From NCBI RefSeq assembly GCF_000350225.1, contig NW_005178995.1:1-64000 (forward strand): a stretch of 64,000 nt of DNA. Direction: 5' to 3'. Position 1 is the first letter of the stretch. Every line of letters begins with the position of its first letter. Below, in pieces: positions 50,505 to 60,944 of this stretch. The stretch comes from Chondrus crispus. Its lineage: Eukaryota; Rhodophyta; Florideophyceae; Gigartinales; Gigartinaceae. The notes under the pieces were generated by a model. That model saw only the letters and a program-made list of their open reading frames with translations, did no database searches and was not told the DNA's origin. The position numbers and the translations under genes were made by a program.

Positions 50505-52169
50505 TCAGTGGGGCGGCACACCCAAGGATTTTTCCTTCGGGAGTGAGGTAACGAGTCGAGCAAGGACTCGCAGATCATCGAGGGAAGCCCCTTGGAGAGC
50601 TTCACCTTCGATGCCATGAGCGCGGAGCAATGTGCAGTAGATGTCAATGGCTCCGTCGCTCTTTTTAGGAAATGATGGGGACGGTGGGGAAGACATTGCT
50701 TTCCTAACCGACAGAGTTTCGGTATGCCCTGCCGAGGGGATATCGACAACAGGAGGAGCAGCAGCAGGGGCTGCAGGGAGAGGGGAATCTGGAGCAGACG
50801 GTCGGGGGCAAACGTCGTCTGCGCGGGGATCTACGGCTCGTATGGGAGCTACGTCAGGGGTTGGAACTTGGTTGCCGAATTGGCGACTGAGGCGCGCTTC
50901 GGAGGGAGAGCACAAGGCGGATGTCCAAGGGTTGAACCAGACAAAGTCACCCGCCGCACTGTGACTTCGTCTGGGAGAAAAGGACGGGCGTCGCCTCGCG
51001 AAGGATCGGGATGAGTTGATAGGGGGAACAACATCCCAGTCGACCTGATTGATCTTTTCGAGTAAGGAGTGCAGTTCGAAGTTGGTGTCTGCTCCGCCCA
51101 AGGGCACAGTATAGTCCAAAAGGCACATGAGCTCGACGAGCTTCGGAGGAAGATACCAAAGCCGCCAACAATCGTACGCCTCCCAGAGCAAGGTAGCGGC
51201 TACCTTCACGCACCACTCCGTCAAAAAGACAACCCACAACCCGTGACGAGGATCAGTGAGATGGCTTTCAAAGTAGGTAAGGATGGGACCGAGCTCTGCC
51301 CAAAACCCTTGGCAGACCTCAAATTGTCCCCACCACGAGGGGAGTTGCTGGTACCGGTTGGGATAGTGTGACCGAGCAATTTCCCCCGCCTCAACCATTT
51401 GGTAAGCTAGGAAATACCCCGTGTCCGATCTCATCTTACGCTCAAATCGAACCGTATGCTGGAGGAAGGGGATGTTCCCGCGTTTCGTATATCGGAAATT
51501 GAGGGGGAGGATTGCGCGCGTGTATGACAGGGCATCGTTAGTCACCGTCAGTTGGTTATGCCACAGGCGGTCCGCCTCGAGCACGGGGTCACCCCGTGTC
51601 CAGCTGAGGAGGTTGTCAAGGTAATCACGCTCCCCCTCCGTGCGAAACTTCCACGTGTCACATCCGAAGGACGGAGGGATGAGGGCATCGGATAGGGATA
51701 GGTCGAGGCGGTCGAGGACGGCTTCCATGAACTGCAGGGATAGGCCCTGTCGGCCACGAGGGGAGGAACGACGCAGGATAGAAGGGGGAATGGCGACGCG
51801 GGCACGCCAATCGTAGGAGGAAATGGCTTGAAGGGGAAGGTGACCCGGTAACACCCCCGCACCGTCCGCAAAGTCGCGCCCGATGCTAGTGACGTCGCGC
51901 ACGTCGATGACGGAAAACCAAGGAGTGGCCGCGTACAGTAAGGGATATTCGCGCATGGATTTACCTTGGAGCTCGGCTAGTGAGGGGTATCGACAAGGGG
52001 CTGATGAAGGATGGAGATCGGGATGAAAGACCGGTTCAGGAACGTTGGTGTTCGGGGGAAGTCGGGGTATGGAAGGAAGGTCGCTAGGAATGGAAGGCAT
52101 GTGTGAGAAGCCCACACCGCGGCGACCGCGGGCGGTATGTCCGACAGTGGGATCCGATGAAGGAAACAT
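50505..52169 (-). CDS. antisense ORF of copy B (unknown conserved protein)
   Basis: 554 aa from the ATG at 52169; the frame is open to a TTG at 52238. Starts 111 bp inside the 3' LTR and runs against gag-pol. It aligns with the copy-A ORF over its whole length, with many substitutions but a shared core: WRARVAIPPSILR, ALIPPSFGCDTW, FRTEGERDYLDN, SDTGYFLAYQMVEAGEI, EVCQGFWAELGPILTYF, FLTEWCVKVAATLLWEAYDCWRLW, and the C-terminal LLRAHGIEGEALQGAS. A Pro-rich linker lies at about 430-500. It has no zinc knuckle, signal peptide or clear membrane segment. I cannot assign a function. Confidence 0.87.
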   Translation of the reverse strand: MFPSSDPTVGHTARGRRGVGFSHMPSIPSDLPSIPRLPPNTNVPEPVFHPDLHPSSAPCRYPSLAELQGKSMREYPLLYAATPWFSVIDVRDVTSIGRDFADGAGVLPGHLPLQAISSYDWRARVAIPPSILRRSSPRGRQGLSLQFMEAVLDRLDLSLSDALIPPSFGCDTWKFRTEGERDYLDNLLSWTRGDPVLEADRLWHNQLTVTNDALSYTRAILPLNFRYTKRGNIPFLQHTVRFERKMRSDTGYFLAYQMVEAGEIARSHYPNRYQQLPSWWGQFEVCQGFWAELGPILTYFESHLTDPRHGLWVVFLTEWCVKVAATLLWEAYDCWRLWYLPPKLVELMCLLDYTVPLGGADTNFELHSLLEKINQVDWDVVPPINSSRSFARRRPSFSPRRSHSAAGDFVWFNPWTSALCSPSEARLSRQFGNQVPTPDVAPIRAVDPRADDVCPRPSAPDSPLPAAPAAAPPVVDIPSAGHTETLSVRKAMSSPPSPSFPKKSDGAIDIYCTLLRAHGIEGEALQGASLDDLRVLARLVTSLPKEKSLGVPPH

Positions 52170-52267
52170 GGAGATCGTCTTACTCTCACGCGAGCGGCGA
52201 CCGATGGTCGGAAGAAAAAGGAAGAAGTTGGGAAGCAAGGGAGTGAAGCCGCTGCGCGAGAGCGCTC

Positions 52268-52279
52268 AGAAGGGGGATA
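52268..52279 (+). promoter_or_regulatory. polypurine tract of copy B
   Basis: AGAAGGGGGATA immediately before the 3' LTR; same site as in copies A and C. Confidence 0.85.
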
Positions 52280-53300
52280 TGTAGTGCAATACCCGTCTTG
52301 GGTAGGGGGGAGGAAGGAAGTGAAAAAGAAAAAAATTGGATACTGTAGTCCGGGGTTGGGGGACACACGTGTGCGACGAAGCGCACGATTATTTTAATTA
52401 TTTAATTTTATTTACTAATTAGATCTAGAATCTAGAGCCGAGAGCTACTGTACTCGCCCCGGCAGGGCTCTATATAACTTATCCCTTTGACCGAACAAGT
52501 CAATAAACCAACCCGAGTTGCCGGAGTTGAATGTCGCCTTGGTTGAAGTCCGTCTCTATCAAGACGCTTCCTTTTACCTAAGCCTACGGCATCCTCTATC
52601 GCTCGGGGTTCCCTTTTCTCTTTCCTTTATTTCCCTATCCTTTTCTATCTCTAATTCTACCTATTTTCCCTTATCTTGTGTTGGTGCCATCGGCCTCGGT
52701 TGCGACCGAACCGGTGTAGGTGTTTCGAGCCATCGGGCGACACAGTTGACGTAGCGCTGCTACTGTGACCCATTTTCCGACGGAGACCGTTGCAACGACG
52801 TCTCCCTCGAAGGGCTCCGTCGTATTACGAGCCAGTGTTGGTACCATCGGTGTCGGTTGCGACCGAACCGGTGTAGGTGTTTCGAGCCATCGGGCGGCAC
52901 GGTTGACGTAGCGCTGCTACTTTCATTTCATCCCGTCGGGCTGCGTTGCGACGCCCCCGTCGAAGGCCTTGTCGCGTTACAAGGTGTCGAAGAAGCTCAA
53001 CGAGCATTGGCCTGACAACCCAGTGGAACCGGGGTACCTACGTACGCGCCCCACTCTACACTCGTCGAGCAGATCTCTTCGCAAGTCTCTACCACACCGA
53101 TCCCGGGCCGGGCTATTTCTCTGTGCCCCCCCCCCATCAGCGATCCGAGCTACTACGAGTCGCAAGCTCGTTTAAACGGAGAAGGGAGAGTAGGACACTC
53201 CGTAGCGCTGTGCCATCGGCAGTTCTTCTTTTTGTTGCTGTTGTTGTTTTTGCTGGACCATCGGACCGCGGTCTCTGCCCGACAGGCGCATTGCACTACA
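52280..53300 (+). repeat. 3' LTR of copy B
   Basis: 1,021 bp. TATATAA at 52471-52477, AATAAA at 52502-52507, and the common block AACCCGAGTTGCCGG from 52510, which is a likely start of R. Followed by GAGGA (53301-53305), the right half of a 5-bp target duplication whose partner is at 32851-32855 in reverse. Confidence 0.94.
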
Positions 53301-53734
53301 GAGGAGCCGCGCAAAATAGAAGGAGGAACCGCGATGCGGGCTCGCCAATCGAAGGAATGGATGGCCACAAGGGGGAGGTGACCGGGTAATATACCAGCGC
53401 CGTCAGCAAATTTATTTTCGATATTCACGGTGTCGCGAACGCCAAGATCGCAGAACCAAGGAGCAGCCGCGAACAAGAGGGGATGCTCACGCATAGACTT
53501 ATCGTGTAGTTCGGCGAGGGAGGAGTAGCGACGAGGAGAAGGAGTAATTTGGGGAGTGGGTTGGAAAATCGGTTGGGAAGGAGGATTGTCAGGGGGAAGT
53601 CGGGGAACGGAAGGAAGACCACGGGGAGCCCGAGACTGGGCAGCGAAGCCAACACGAAGGTGTTTGCGGATAATATTCTCGCCCGCGCGCCTCGGCGATA
53701 CAGGAGGTGTGGGGTTCGTCTTGTCCTTGCCCAT
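53301..53734 (-). pseudogene. N-terminal part of antisense ORF of element C
   Basis: ATG at 53734, about 144 codons. Shows RGLPSVPRLPPDN, LFAAAPWF, DGAGILPGHLPL and WRARIAVPPSILR, aligned with copies A and B. It breaks at the copy-B insertion; the next part is the fragment at 32851-33033. Confidence 0.9.
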
Positions 53735-54483
53735 GGTGACCGTCGGTCAGGAGAAAGCTGAAAAAGAGTCGAGATGGAAAATGCAGCTGGAGATCAAGGA
53801 GCGAAGCAGATGTGCAAGGACGCTCAGGAGGGGGATATGTAGTGCAATAAGGGGTTGCACAAGGGGGTGATGGGAAAAGAAACTATGTTGGAATGTGAAT
53901 ACTGTAGTCCGGAATTGGGAGACACACGTGTGAATATTTGCACAGCTTTTATTTTAATTATTAATTTTATTTAGTTAATTAGTTACCATTAATTGAGCTG
54001 ACAGTAGATTAGATCTAGGATTTAGAGCCACGAGCTACTGTAATGGCTTCGTCAGGGCGATATATACTCATGCCCCTTGGCCACCAAGTCAGTAAAGGTA
54101 ACCCGAGTTGCCGGAGTTGAATGTCGCCTTGGTCGAAGTCCGTCTCTACCAAGACGCTCCCTTTTACCTAAGCCTACGGCATCCTTCAGCGCTCGGGTGT
54201 CCCCTTTTTCCTTATCAATTTTCCTTTATTTCCCTATCCTAATTTCCCTTAATCTTGAGTGGGTCTCACCTTGTAGGATTGCGATCCGCAACGTGACGTC
54301 ATTAGAGAGTTTACGCACTGCATATATGACTTCGTAAAATTTGGAAATGTGACTCACAACAGGCACGTGTAAATTCGGGAAATTCACCTTCCGCAGAGCC
54401 GTCTGTGACTACAAATATGAGAACGAGGGGTGCCCTTCGACGCTCACACTCTCTGAACAACGCCACCCACAACCAGAGAGGAC

Positions 54484-55632
54484 ATGAGGCAGAAAGACTA
54501 CCAAATTGGCGTTGCTCGACGTCGTTTGAAAAGCCGTCACCTTGCGTTCTACGCAGCTCTACCTACCGATGTTGTTCCTCTTGTCAAGTACAGGGCATAC
54601 AGAAAATTCCAACATTCTCGGCGAGATTATCACAAAATACAAGTGAGGTCTTTGCAGATTTCGTCTTCTACCTTCAACCTTAATGCGTACAGCGAGCTAG
54701 ACGCAATGACTCAATTTCGGTTTCTCCCAAAGGAAATTTGTTCTGTTGCGAACATAATGGGGTGGCACGGCGGCTTGACAACTCGGTCTCGGTATCACTG
54801 TGACACAGTGACCGCATGCTGTATTGTCCTAAGTAAGCTTGCAACACCTTGTCGTTGGTATGATTTAGAGACCCGATTCGGTATGAGGGCATCAAAAATG
54901 AGTGAGGTGTTTTGGGAAGTCGTCGAAGGCTTCGTACAAGACCAGGGTCATATCATTACCAAAATGAGAACTGATCTCATAGCAGAGAGGGCGATAGATT
55001 GGTCAAACGCAATACATGAAAAAGGAGCTCCTCTGAATAGTTGCATCGGATTTATTGACTGCACTAAGATTGAGATATGTCGTCCAGGAGGTGAAGGTGC
55101 TATGCAACGAAGCTGCTACTCAGGTCATAAGCGTATGCACTGTTTAGTGTATCAAACCATAACCACACCTGATGGGCTGATCTTACACATGTATGGTCCA
55201 GAGGAGGGGCGTCGTCACGATCTTACACTGCTGAGGAACAGTGGTATCGAAAACAGTTTGCAGGAGTCTATGGTTTTGGATAATAGGCAGTTCTCAATTT
55301 ATGGAGATGCAGCATATGTTATGCGCCCCTGGCTTCAGACTGCTTTCCCACGTTTGACGGCGACACCAGCCCAGCAATTCTACAATAAAGCTATGAGTGC
55401 GGTCCGGGAGGCGGTGGAGTGGTCTTACAAAGACATAAAGCAGATGTGGTCATCGCAAGACTTTCAAAGAAATTTGAGAGTCAGAAAGTCACCTATTGCT
55501 TTGCTTTACATTTATGGAGCCCTTCTGTGGAATATTAAGTGCTGTTTCGGCCATGGAGGGCAAGTGTCAGCATATTTTGATTGTAAAGCACCTTCGATTG
55601 AGCGATATTTTCAACGTCCTAATCATGCTTAG
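54484..55632 (+). CDS. Harbinger-type DDE transposase
   Basis: 382 aa from ATG. The DDE_Tnp_4 nuclease core is complete: D192 in CIGFIDCTKIE, D246 in EEGRRHDLTLL, a conserved GDAAY at 274-278, and E312 in EAVEWSYKDIK. The N-terminal third is helical and likely contains the HTH segment (SRYHCDTVTACCIVLSKLATPCRW). Length is typical of HARBI1-like proteins. It cuts at the terminal repeats and produces 3-bp target duplications, consistent with ATT here. It usually works with the partner protein encoded convergently. Confidence 0.93.
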   Translation: MRQKDYQIGVARRRLKSRHLAFYAALPTDVVPLVKYRAYRKFQHSRRDYHKIQVRSLQISSSTFNLNAYSELDAMTQFRFLPKEICSVANIMGWHGGLTTRSRYHCDTVTACCIVLSKLATPCRWYDLETRFGMRASKMSEVFWEVVEGFVQDQGHIITKMRTDLIAERAIDWSNAIHEKGAPLNSCIGFIDCTKIEICRPGGEGAMQRSCYSGHKRMHCLVYQTITTPDGLILHMYGPEEGRRHDLTLLRNSGIENSLQESMVLDNRQFSIYGDAAYVMRPWLQTAFPRLTATPAQQFYNKAMSAVREAVEWSYKDIKQMWSSQDFQRNLRVRKSPIALLYIYGALLWNIKCCFGHGGQVSAYFDCKAPSIERYFQRPNHA

Positions 55633-55682
55633 ATGTTTTGTATCAACAGAAAACAGTGGGAAGTAAACTCGTTTAGGGATTC

Positions 55683-56957
55683 CTAATCGTTAAGTTTTCT
55701 ACAAAGTGCTGTGAGAACGCTGACTAGACTACTGCGTTCTTTAATGGCCTCTTTTCGTTCCTCGATATCTATTTCCGATTTTCGTTCCTCGACCCCAATT
55801 TTTCGTTCCTCAATTAGTATTTTGCGTTCTTCAGTTTTGGCAAGACGTTCAGAGGCTTCTTGTTGTCGTTGCTCGCGCTTTTGCTCCAGTTCTAGACGTC
55901 TAGATTCTAAATCCAGTCTTTTCTTTTCTGCTTCCCTGCGTGCCTCCATGTCTTGTATCATGAGTACTTTTTCCTCTCCGTCTGAGTCACACAACACGCG
56001 GCGACGTTTACTGGTATTTTTCCTGCGTTCGGCGTTTGCTGATATTTCCTCATCGTCTACTGCCCCCTCGCCAGTTGAGTCCAATCCGCGAGAGCTGCCG
56101 GAGTTTGTATGCCGCTGCAACGCCTGTGCGCGAATTAATCTCCCCGCCTCCATTAACCTACGCTCTTTGGCATTTCTGTCTTCTTTCTCTATGCACTGGC
56201 TTTCGTCATGCTCATCAATTTCGAGCAACAGATCGTCCAAAAGTACCTCTTTCTCCCCCCTAACCTCAATAATTCCTGATGCGTTCAAGTTGCTTCTGTT
56301 CTTTCGTCGGCGATCTGCAATGATTTTTTTGAACCTGTCTCTCACAGATTTCCATGTTAACGATCTCATTCCTTCACGATTGGTCCCGGCGGAAGCTTCT
56401 GACATCATTTCAACTGTCTCTTGAAACCTAGCAGTAGTCTCGCCATGGTTTGCGAGGTGTGCACTGGTTGTGCTAACGGCTTTTAGGATTAGTAGATCAC
56501 ACGCTGGACTGTACGAAAAGCGTCGATTGCGCGAGCACGTTCGGAGAGGAGCAGCCTGAATTACGGTTTCCGCTGGCGACGTGTTGACCGACGATTGATG
56601 TGGTGGGTGAACAGGCAGAGGATCAGAGGGTAAAGGTAGAGCTGAGGCGGAGAAAACGGAGTTGGGATCGGGAGGAAATTGTGGGGAGACGGCATTGTTG
56701 GCGTTGCCGAATGGACGGATCGGGACCCTTTGAGCTTGCACGGGAGGATTTGCGGTTCGTCGAGAGAAGGGGCCAGGATGCTGAATGGCTTCGCGGGTGG
56801 GAGTTTCCCGTACGGAGGAAGTGCCCGGGAGGTAGGAAGAGGCTGCCGCGTCAAGCTCGCCGGCGGCAGGTGATTGCAGTCGCTCTGGTGGTGCAGATGC
56901 AGAGCCAAATTCTGATTCAGTAGCAGGTTTTGGGGATAAGGGGAGAAAATCCGACAT
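55683..56957 (-). CDS. Harbinger accessory protein (Myb/SANT-like plus coiled coil)
   Basis: 424 aa from ATG at 56957; the frame stays open to 57167, next to the right terminal repeat, so a spliced or non-ATG start is possible. Residues 1-140 are Pro/Ser-rich. A trihelix/Myb-like region is at about 145-220 with SLTWKSVRDRFKKIIADRR. A basic KRRR patch follows, then a long Glu/Arg/Lys coiled coil with repeats of IEERK (about 330-410). In this superfamily the second protein binds terminal DNA and brings the transposase into the nucleus; that role here is by analogy. Confidence 0.8.
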   Translation of the reverse strand: MSDFLPLSPKPATESEFGSASAPPERLQSPAAGELDAAASSYLPGTSSVRETPTREAIQHPGPFSRRTANPPVQAQRVPIRPFGNANNAVSPQFPPDPNSVFSASALPLPSDPLPVHPPHQSSVNTSPAETVIQAAPLRTCSRNRRFSYSPACDLLILKAVSTTSAHLANHGETTARFQETVEMMSEASAGTNREGMRSLTWKSVRDRFKKIIADRRRKNRSNLNASGIIEVRGEKEVLLDDLLLEIDEHDESQCIEKEDRNAKERRLMEAGRLIRAQALQRHTNSGSSRGLDSTGEGAVDDEEISANAERRKNTSKRRRVLCDSDGEEKVLMIQDMEARREAEKKRLDLESRRLELEQKREQRQQEASERLAKTEERKILIEERKIGVEERKSEIDIEERKEAIKERSSLVSVLTALCRKLND

Positions 56958-57704
56958 GCCCTGGGTCTGTGGGACGTCAGAATAGACGGTGGGTGAAAGG
57001 GCTGTCCTTGTAGTTGTGTTCCAGATTTGGCGGGGATCTGCGGATTCGTCACCATTTGCTTTTCGCAAGATCGGCTCTCTGGACGAAAAATGACATGGCT
57101 TCGGAGGGCGTTTTCGTAAGAGATGGCATCGTGGACTACGTGTAATGAAAATTGCCTTCCTTGCCACGAAATATCGAACTGCGTAAACTCTCTATTAGCC
57201 ATCGGGCTTCTGTGTTGGGGCACCAGTGGTGCTTTTCTCAGAGTTGGTTCCATCGGAATCTGGTTGCGACCGATCCGGTGTTGGTACTTTGCCATCGGGC
57301 TGGTCGACGGCGTAGCACTGCTACTTTTTCTTCTTTCCCGACTGGCTACGTTGCGACGTCCCCGTCGACGACCCTATTAAGGGTATAAGGTATCAAGGCG
57401 CTCCACGAGCATTGGATTTACGACCCAGCGGATTCGGTCTGCCTAGACACCCCGCACTCGTCGAGCATTTGCGTTTTCAAGTCTTTACCACATCTATAAT
57501 CCCGGGCCAGGATTTTCTTCCTTTGCCCCCCCTTTCTGGGATTCGAGCTACCGCGGGCGGCAAACTCGCATAAAGGGAAAGGGAGCTCCAAACCCTCCGT
57601 GGCATTGCGCCGCCGGCTGCTTTGGTTGTTTAGTTTGTTTGTTTGTTTTCGGGCCGTGAGGGTCTTCGACCTTGTCCACTCCCTACCAGGCGCATTGCTC
57701 CACA

Positions 57705-57996
57705 GACACCTTCGCGCGCATTTTAGTTAGGGACCGGCACGGGTCGGGTCGCGCGACACGCGAGCGAGCCAGGATCTGCCTCCACCCGTCAGCGCTGGTA
57801 CATCACAAAGCGCTGCTCCGGGGCGCCCAGGTGTCGGTCCTCTCGTGCGTGAGCGAGACCTACCCCGAACCGCTCTACCACACTGCTACCTGGCCCGTGA
57901 CCGGTTCCGTGAGCAGGAGGAGTCCCCCGTTTTCCGCCGATCAAGGGTTACCGTCGGACTGTTAGCTACACTCCTCCGCCGCTGGGGGTGTTTATG
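57705..57996 (+). mobile_element. D-type LTR fragment (U5 half)
   Basis: Diverged match to 33360-33641: shared GCTCCGGGGCG, CCGCTCTACCAC, CCGATCA/CGGGG and the end TTATGCCACA against TTATACTACA. It begins where the LTR of element C ends, so C probably inserted into it. No primer site follows. Confidence 0.75.
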
Positions 57997-58853
57997 CCAC
58001 ACCAATAGCGGAAAGTTTGTGGATGGCTGTTGAGCTCCCACTTTGGCTGAGTGAGCTCACTTTGATGTGCTCTGTAAATCACTACCGGTCACTATAGCGG
58101 TGCGGTAGTGCGCCCTAAATCAGATTATTTCCTTGGTTTGGACAACGTCCGAACCCAGGAATTTGTTCAATCCCTGTGCAATCCTCCGGACAGGGCTTGG
58201 GCCGCAACTGCAGGAACGATGAAATTCGCGGGCCGCGAGTTTCAGGCTGTGTAGTACTTAGTCCCAGACCAAGCAGGTCTGAGGAAAGGCATCGCGCACA
58301 CGGATGACATTCGTCCTGAGCGAAATTTGCTTCTCTTTGCGTTCCCTTTAATACAACATTCCTCTCTAATTCCCTACTGGCAAATACGGTACCTTTCCAC
58401 GCTTACGCGTTAGCGAACAGCACAAGTTGTTACAAGAGCTAGTAACTAGCTGTAGTCATCGTGGGCACCTCTTTTTTCTTCTCGTCGACCTCCAACGCAT
58501 ATTCCTCGCGAGCAGAGATGAACTTAATCATCTCTTTCGGGTCTAGGCTTCTCAAAACAGGATGCCTGATGACGTCCAAAACGACTGAGTTACTGTAGTC
58601 CGTCTGCCTCTGGTTCATTGAAACCGGGAGCGTTCATGTTGACTCCCAGTGAAGCGAGCTCGCGGTTAAGCTTTGGCATTCACTCGATAATACAGAAATC
58701 GTACGAAAGTGATTCCGCGGAACAGTTTTAAACTGTGGCCACTCTTGCACGATGCGAAGCCCTTGGCGACCAATGCTGTGACACTGATTTCTCTCTTTAC
58801 TTCATGAGGTAAACTACAGTACTTTTAGTATCTCCAGTTGCCCTTCGAGCCGA
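57997..58853. other. no gene seen
   Basis: No long frame. A small imperfect hairpin GGTTTGGAC-AAC-GTCCGAACC lies near 58134-58154. Confidence 0.5.
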
Positions 58854-59679
58854 TTGGGACCTGCTACTCAGGTTTCTTCGACCGTAGGTTCCCTGTCTTC
58901 GCCGAGTCCGCATGCATCAATATTTCTTGTCACATGCACAAAGCCCATTACAAATAGTAGCCTCACCTATCACATATTAGGCGGCAGCCCAAAAAAGAGA
59001 AGATATCTTACTCGTTGCCTTTTGTCCGAGTCAGCTACCACACCAGAAGATAATCTAAATTCAGTTGAGCTATTTTCATATCAGTCTATTAATGGCAAAT
59101 TGGGATTTCTAGGGACCACTGTGAGTCCTTTCGCCTCCTTCACGTCCAGTCAAGGGTCAGGCACTGACCATGACCTCGTCAAGCAAAGTACTTTGTTGAA
59201 AGTAGTCAAGCAGTATGGAACTGTCACCACATTCTCTAAGCCAGTGTCGAGAGGACCTCGCCAACTCACTATCGCTATATTTTCAGATGCTGGAAGGCCT
59301 TCCGAATATGGCTAACTTGGATATGTCGGTGGACTGCTGATTTGACCTCTGTCACATGGCTCTCATATGCACACTATTACTTGGGCTTTACATCTTTCCC
59401 AAAGACCGACATAATTTATTGCACCTTTTCTCATCACTTTCGACGTGCCGCACACCTCAAGATAAGTCCATAATTGCGGATGTATCATTGCTGTGCGACC
59501 ACTCCGAAACTCATCAGCTTAACCGGGTTGTTTGGATACCAGGTTCAGCTAATCCACCAGACCCCTTAGCGAAGCGCGACAGCCCGTTAGCCGAGACCTT
59601 ACAACTATTGCTATTTGATGGAACACTTCCACAGTTCAACAGGACTGAATCAAGATCTTCAAATGCACCTTTGGGATAG
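58854..59679 (+). pseudogene. decayed Copia-like RT/RNase H 3' end
   Basis: Two adjoining frames keep pol-like phrases in the right order: KPITNSSLTYHILGG, LLKVVKQYGTV, IAIFSDAGRPSEYG (an RNase H-type Asp motif), then after stops LSTCRTPQDKSI, VSLLCDHSETHQLNRVVWIPG and SANPPDPLAKRDSPLAETLQ, which resembles the end of Copia-type RNase H. Stops after EYG and between the frames show it is dead. No LTRs found around it. Confidence 0.6.
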
Positions 59680-60482
59680 CCGTCTACTTCAAAAGGGGAG
59701 GAGTATCAGGCATGAGTTGTACAGTTGTACAGCTATACAAGTGTACAACAGCAATGCAAGCTGATCATGAAGTTTGACCTCCTGTTCAATTTTCTGTACA
59801 GTAGATGATAATGCAATAATTGCATGGCAGATGCCTTCTAAAGTTTAAGTCAGCCTTCTGACTCGCTCTTGCGTGTCAGATCGAGAAGTCGAAGGCACTC
59901 CTCTTCAAGGTATTGCCGTGCTTTCTCTGCAAATAACGTAGCATACGTCCACATCCCCTATCCTTTGTTCGCGCTTGAACCTTTAGCAGTGTACTTAAGC
60001 TGAACTCCCTCGCGTCGCTTTGTAGAGGCCAGGGGCTAAGCACAGCACTATCTAAGTATCGGATAAAAGCAAATCCAAGGCACTTTGCCTACTTGCTGTA
60101 ACCCTCAACTCGCCGCCTACATACTGCGCTCAGCCTGCCCCTCTAACTAAATAACACGCGCCACACGAGCTGAGATGTAATCATTCATGCTTTCAATGTC
60201 AAGCACTTCCTTTACAAGACTCTATTCAGCTCAGACTGTGTCCTTTGTCATACCTTCATTCACTCTGTAAACAAAAAGGCAAAATGCCTTTCCGAAGGAT
60301 TTCGCTCACAGAGAGAGGTTCATGTATCACAAATTGGATGCGCCCAATTTCCAACTCAAAGAATACTCTCTAAATGTCATCCGTAACGCGTTGCCCGACA
60401 TGTCTCATTTGAACAAGCTTTCCATTTCACGTGCTTCTTTCCCTTTCTTCTGACCGACCGGAACAGAAAACCCATCCCGATC
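59680..60482. other. no gene seen
   Basis: No supported frame or repeat. Confidence 0.5.
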
Positions 60483-60806
60483 TTACTCAGGAGCGGTACA
60501 GTCTTCACAATCAGCCCCCGAGGACATATCCGACGTGAGTCTCTGGGGCGCAATGCTGCAGTCGCAGAAAGGGCAACGGAGGCAGCGTCCAACATTCCCG
60601 CAACACTTGAAGCCTGGAAGGAGCAGCTTGCATTTCTCACGTTTGATGCAAGTGGTGCACCGGGGGCAGGACACTGGTGTGCATTCCCAACGGCCAGTAC
60701 GAGTGTCCACTATGCAACGTTTGCCACACCGAGAGCTTCCGTTTGCAGGTGCAGGAGAAGTCAGGAAGAAGAAAAGAACAACGATGAAGAGGTGAGAAAG
60801 TGCCAT
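60483..60806 (-). CDS. small secreted cysteine-rich protein
   Basis: 107 aa from ATG at 60806. A clear signal peptide: MALSHLFIVVLFFFLTSPAPANG, with likely cleavage after APA. The mature part of about 85 residues holds 15 Cys in patterns such as CPRCTTC, KCCGNVGRCLRC and CDC, so a disulfide-bonded or metal-binding extracellular protein is likely. A TATAAATAG box lies about 130 bp upstream. I recognise no family. Odd Cys number suggests a free Cys or a covalent partner. Confidence 0.7.
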   Translation of the reverse strand: MALSHLFIVVLFFFLTSPAPANGSSRCGKRCIVDTRTGRWECTPVSCPRCTTCIKREKCKLLLPGFKCCGNVGRCLRCPFCDCSIAPQRLTSDMSSGADCEDCTAPE

Positions 60807-60935
60807 GTTTTTCTGTCGATTTGTGGACCTCAAAGCATAAACTGATGAGAACAGAAGTGGGAAGTTCGATGATGACTGAGTTCAAATTGCTGCGAAAAGA
60901 TGGCCGAGTCTTCCGTTTCCCTCGTGTGTGTGCCA

Positions 60936-60944
60936 CTATTTATA
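60936..60944 (-). promoter_or_regulatory. TATA box of the cysteine-rich gene
   Basis: Reads TATAAATAG on the minus strand, 130 nt upstream of the ATG at 60806. Confidence 0.6.

Larger units (their letters stand above)
38388..53300 (+). mobile_element. Gypsy/chromovirus retrotransposon, copy B (~14.9 kb)
   Basis: 5' LTR (38388-39438), primer site, gag with a 1-nt deletion, protease, intact pol with chromodomain, 4.1 kb of low-coding DNA, antisense ORF, polypurine tract, 3' LTR (52280-53300). The U3 of the 5' LTR is foreign while its R-U5 matches the 3' LTR. The true partner U3 and the matching target duplication lie at 32621-32855. Confidence 0.94.
54304..57193 (+). mobile_element. complete PIF/Harbinger DNA transposon (2,890 bp)
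   Basis: Perfect 14-bp terminal inverted repeats AGAGAGTTTACGCA (54304-54317) and TGCGTAAACTCTCT (57180-57193), flanked by ATT target duplications (54301-54303, 57194-57196). Holds two convergent genes: a DDE transposase on plus and a Myb-like/coiled-coil protein on minus, the usual two-gene plan of the superfamily. Inserted into an LTR. Confidence 0.95.
53838..57704 (+). mobile_element. 3' LTR of element C, split by a Harbinger transposon
   Basis: LTR parts 53838-54303 and 57197-57704 together give about 970 bp, starting TGTAGTGCAATAAGG and ending GCATTGCTCCACA. A GGAGGGGGATA polypurine tract precedes it. The sequence around the break matches 18520-18600 of the copy-A 3' LTR continuously once the transposon is removed. 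Older than copies A and B judging by its altered end. Confidence 0.9.
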
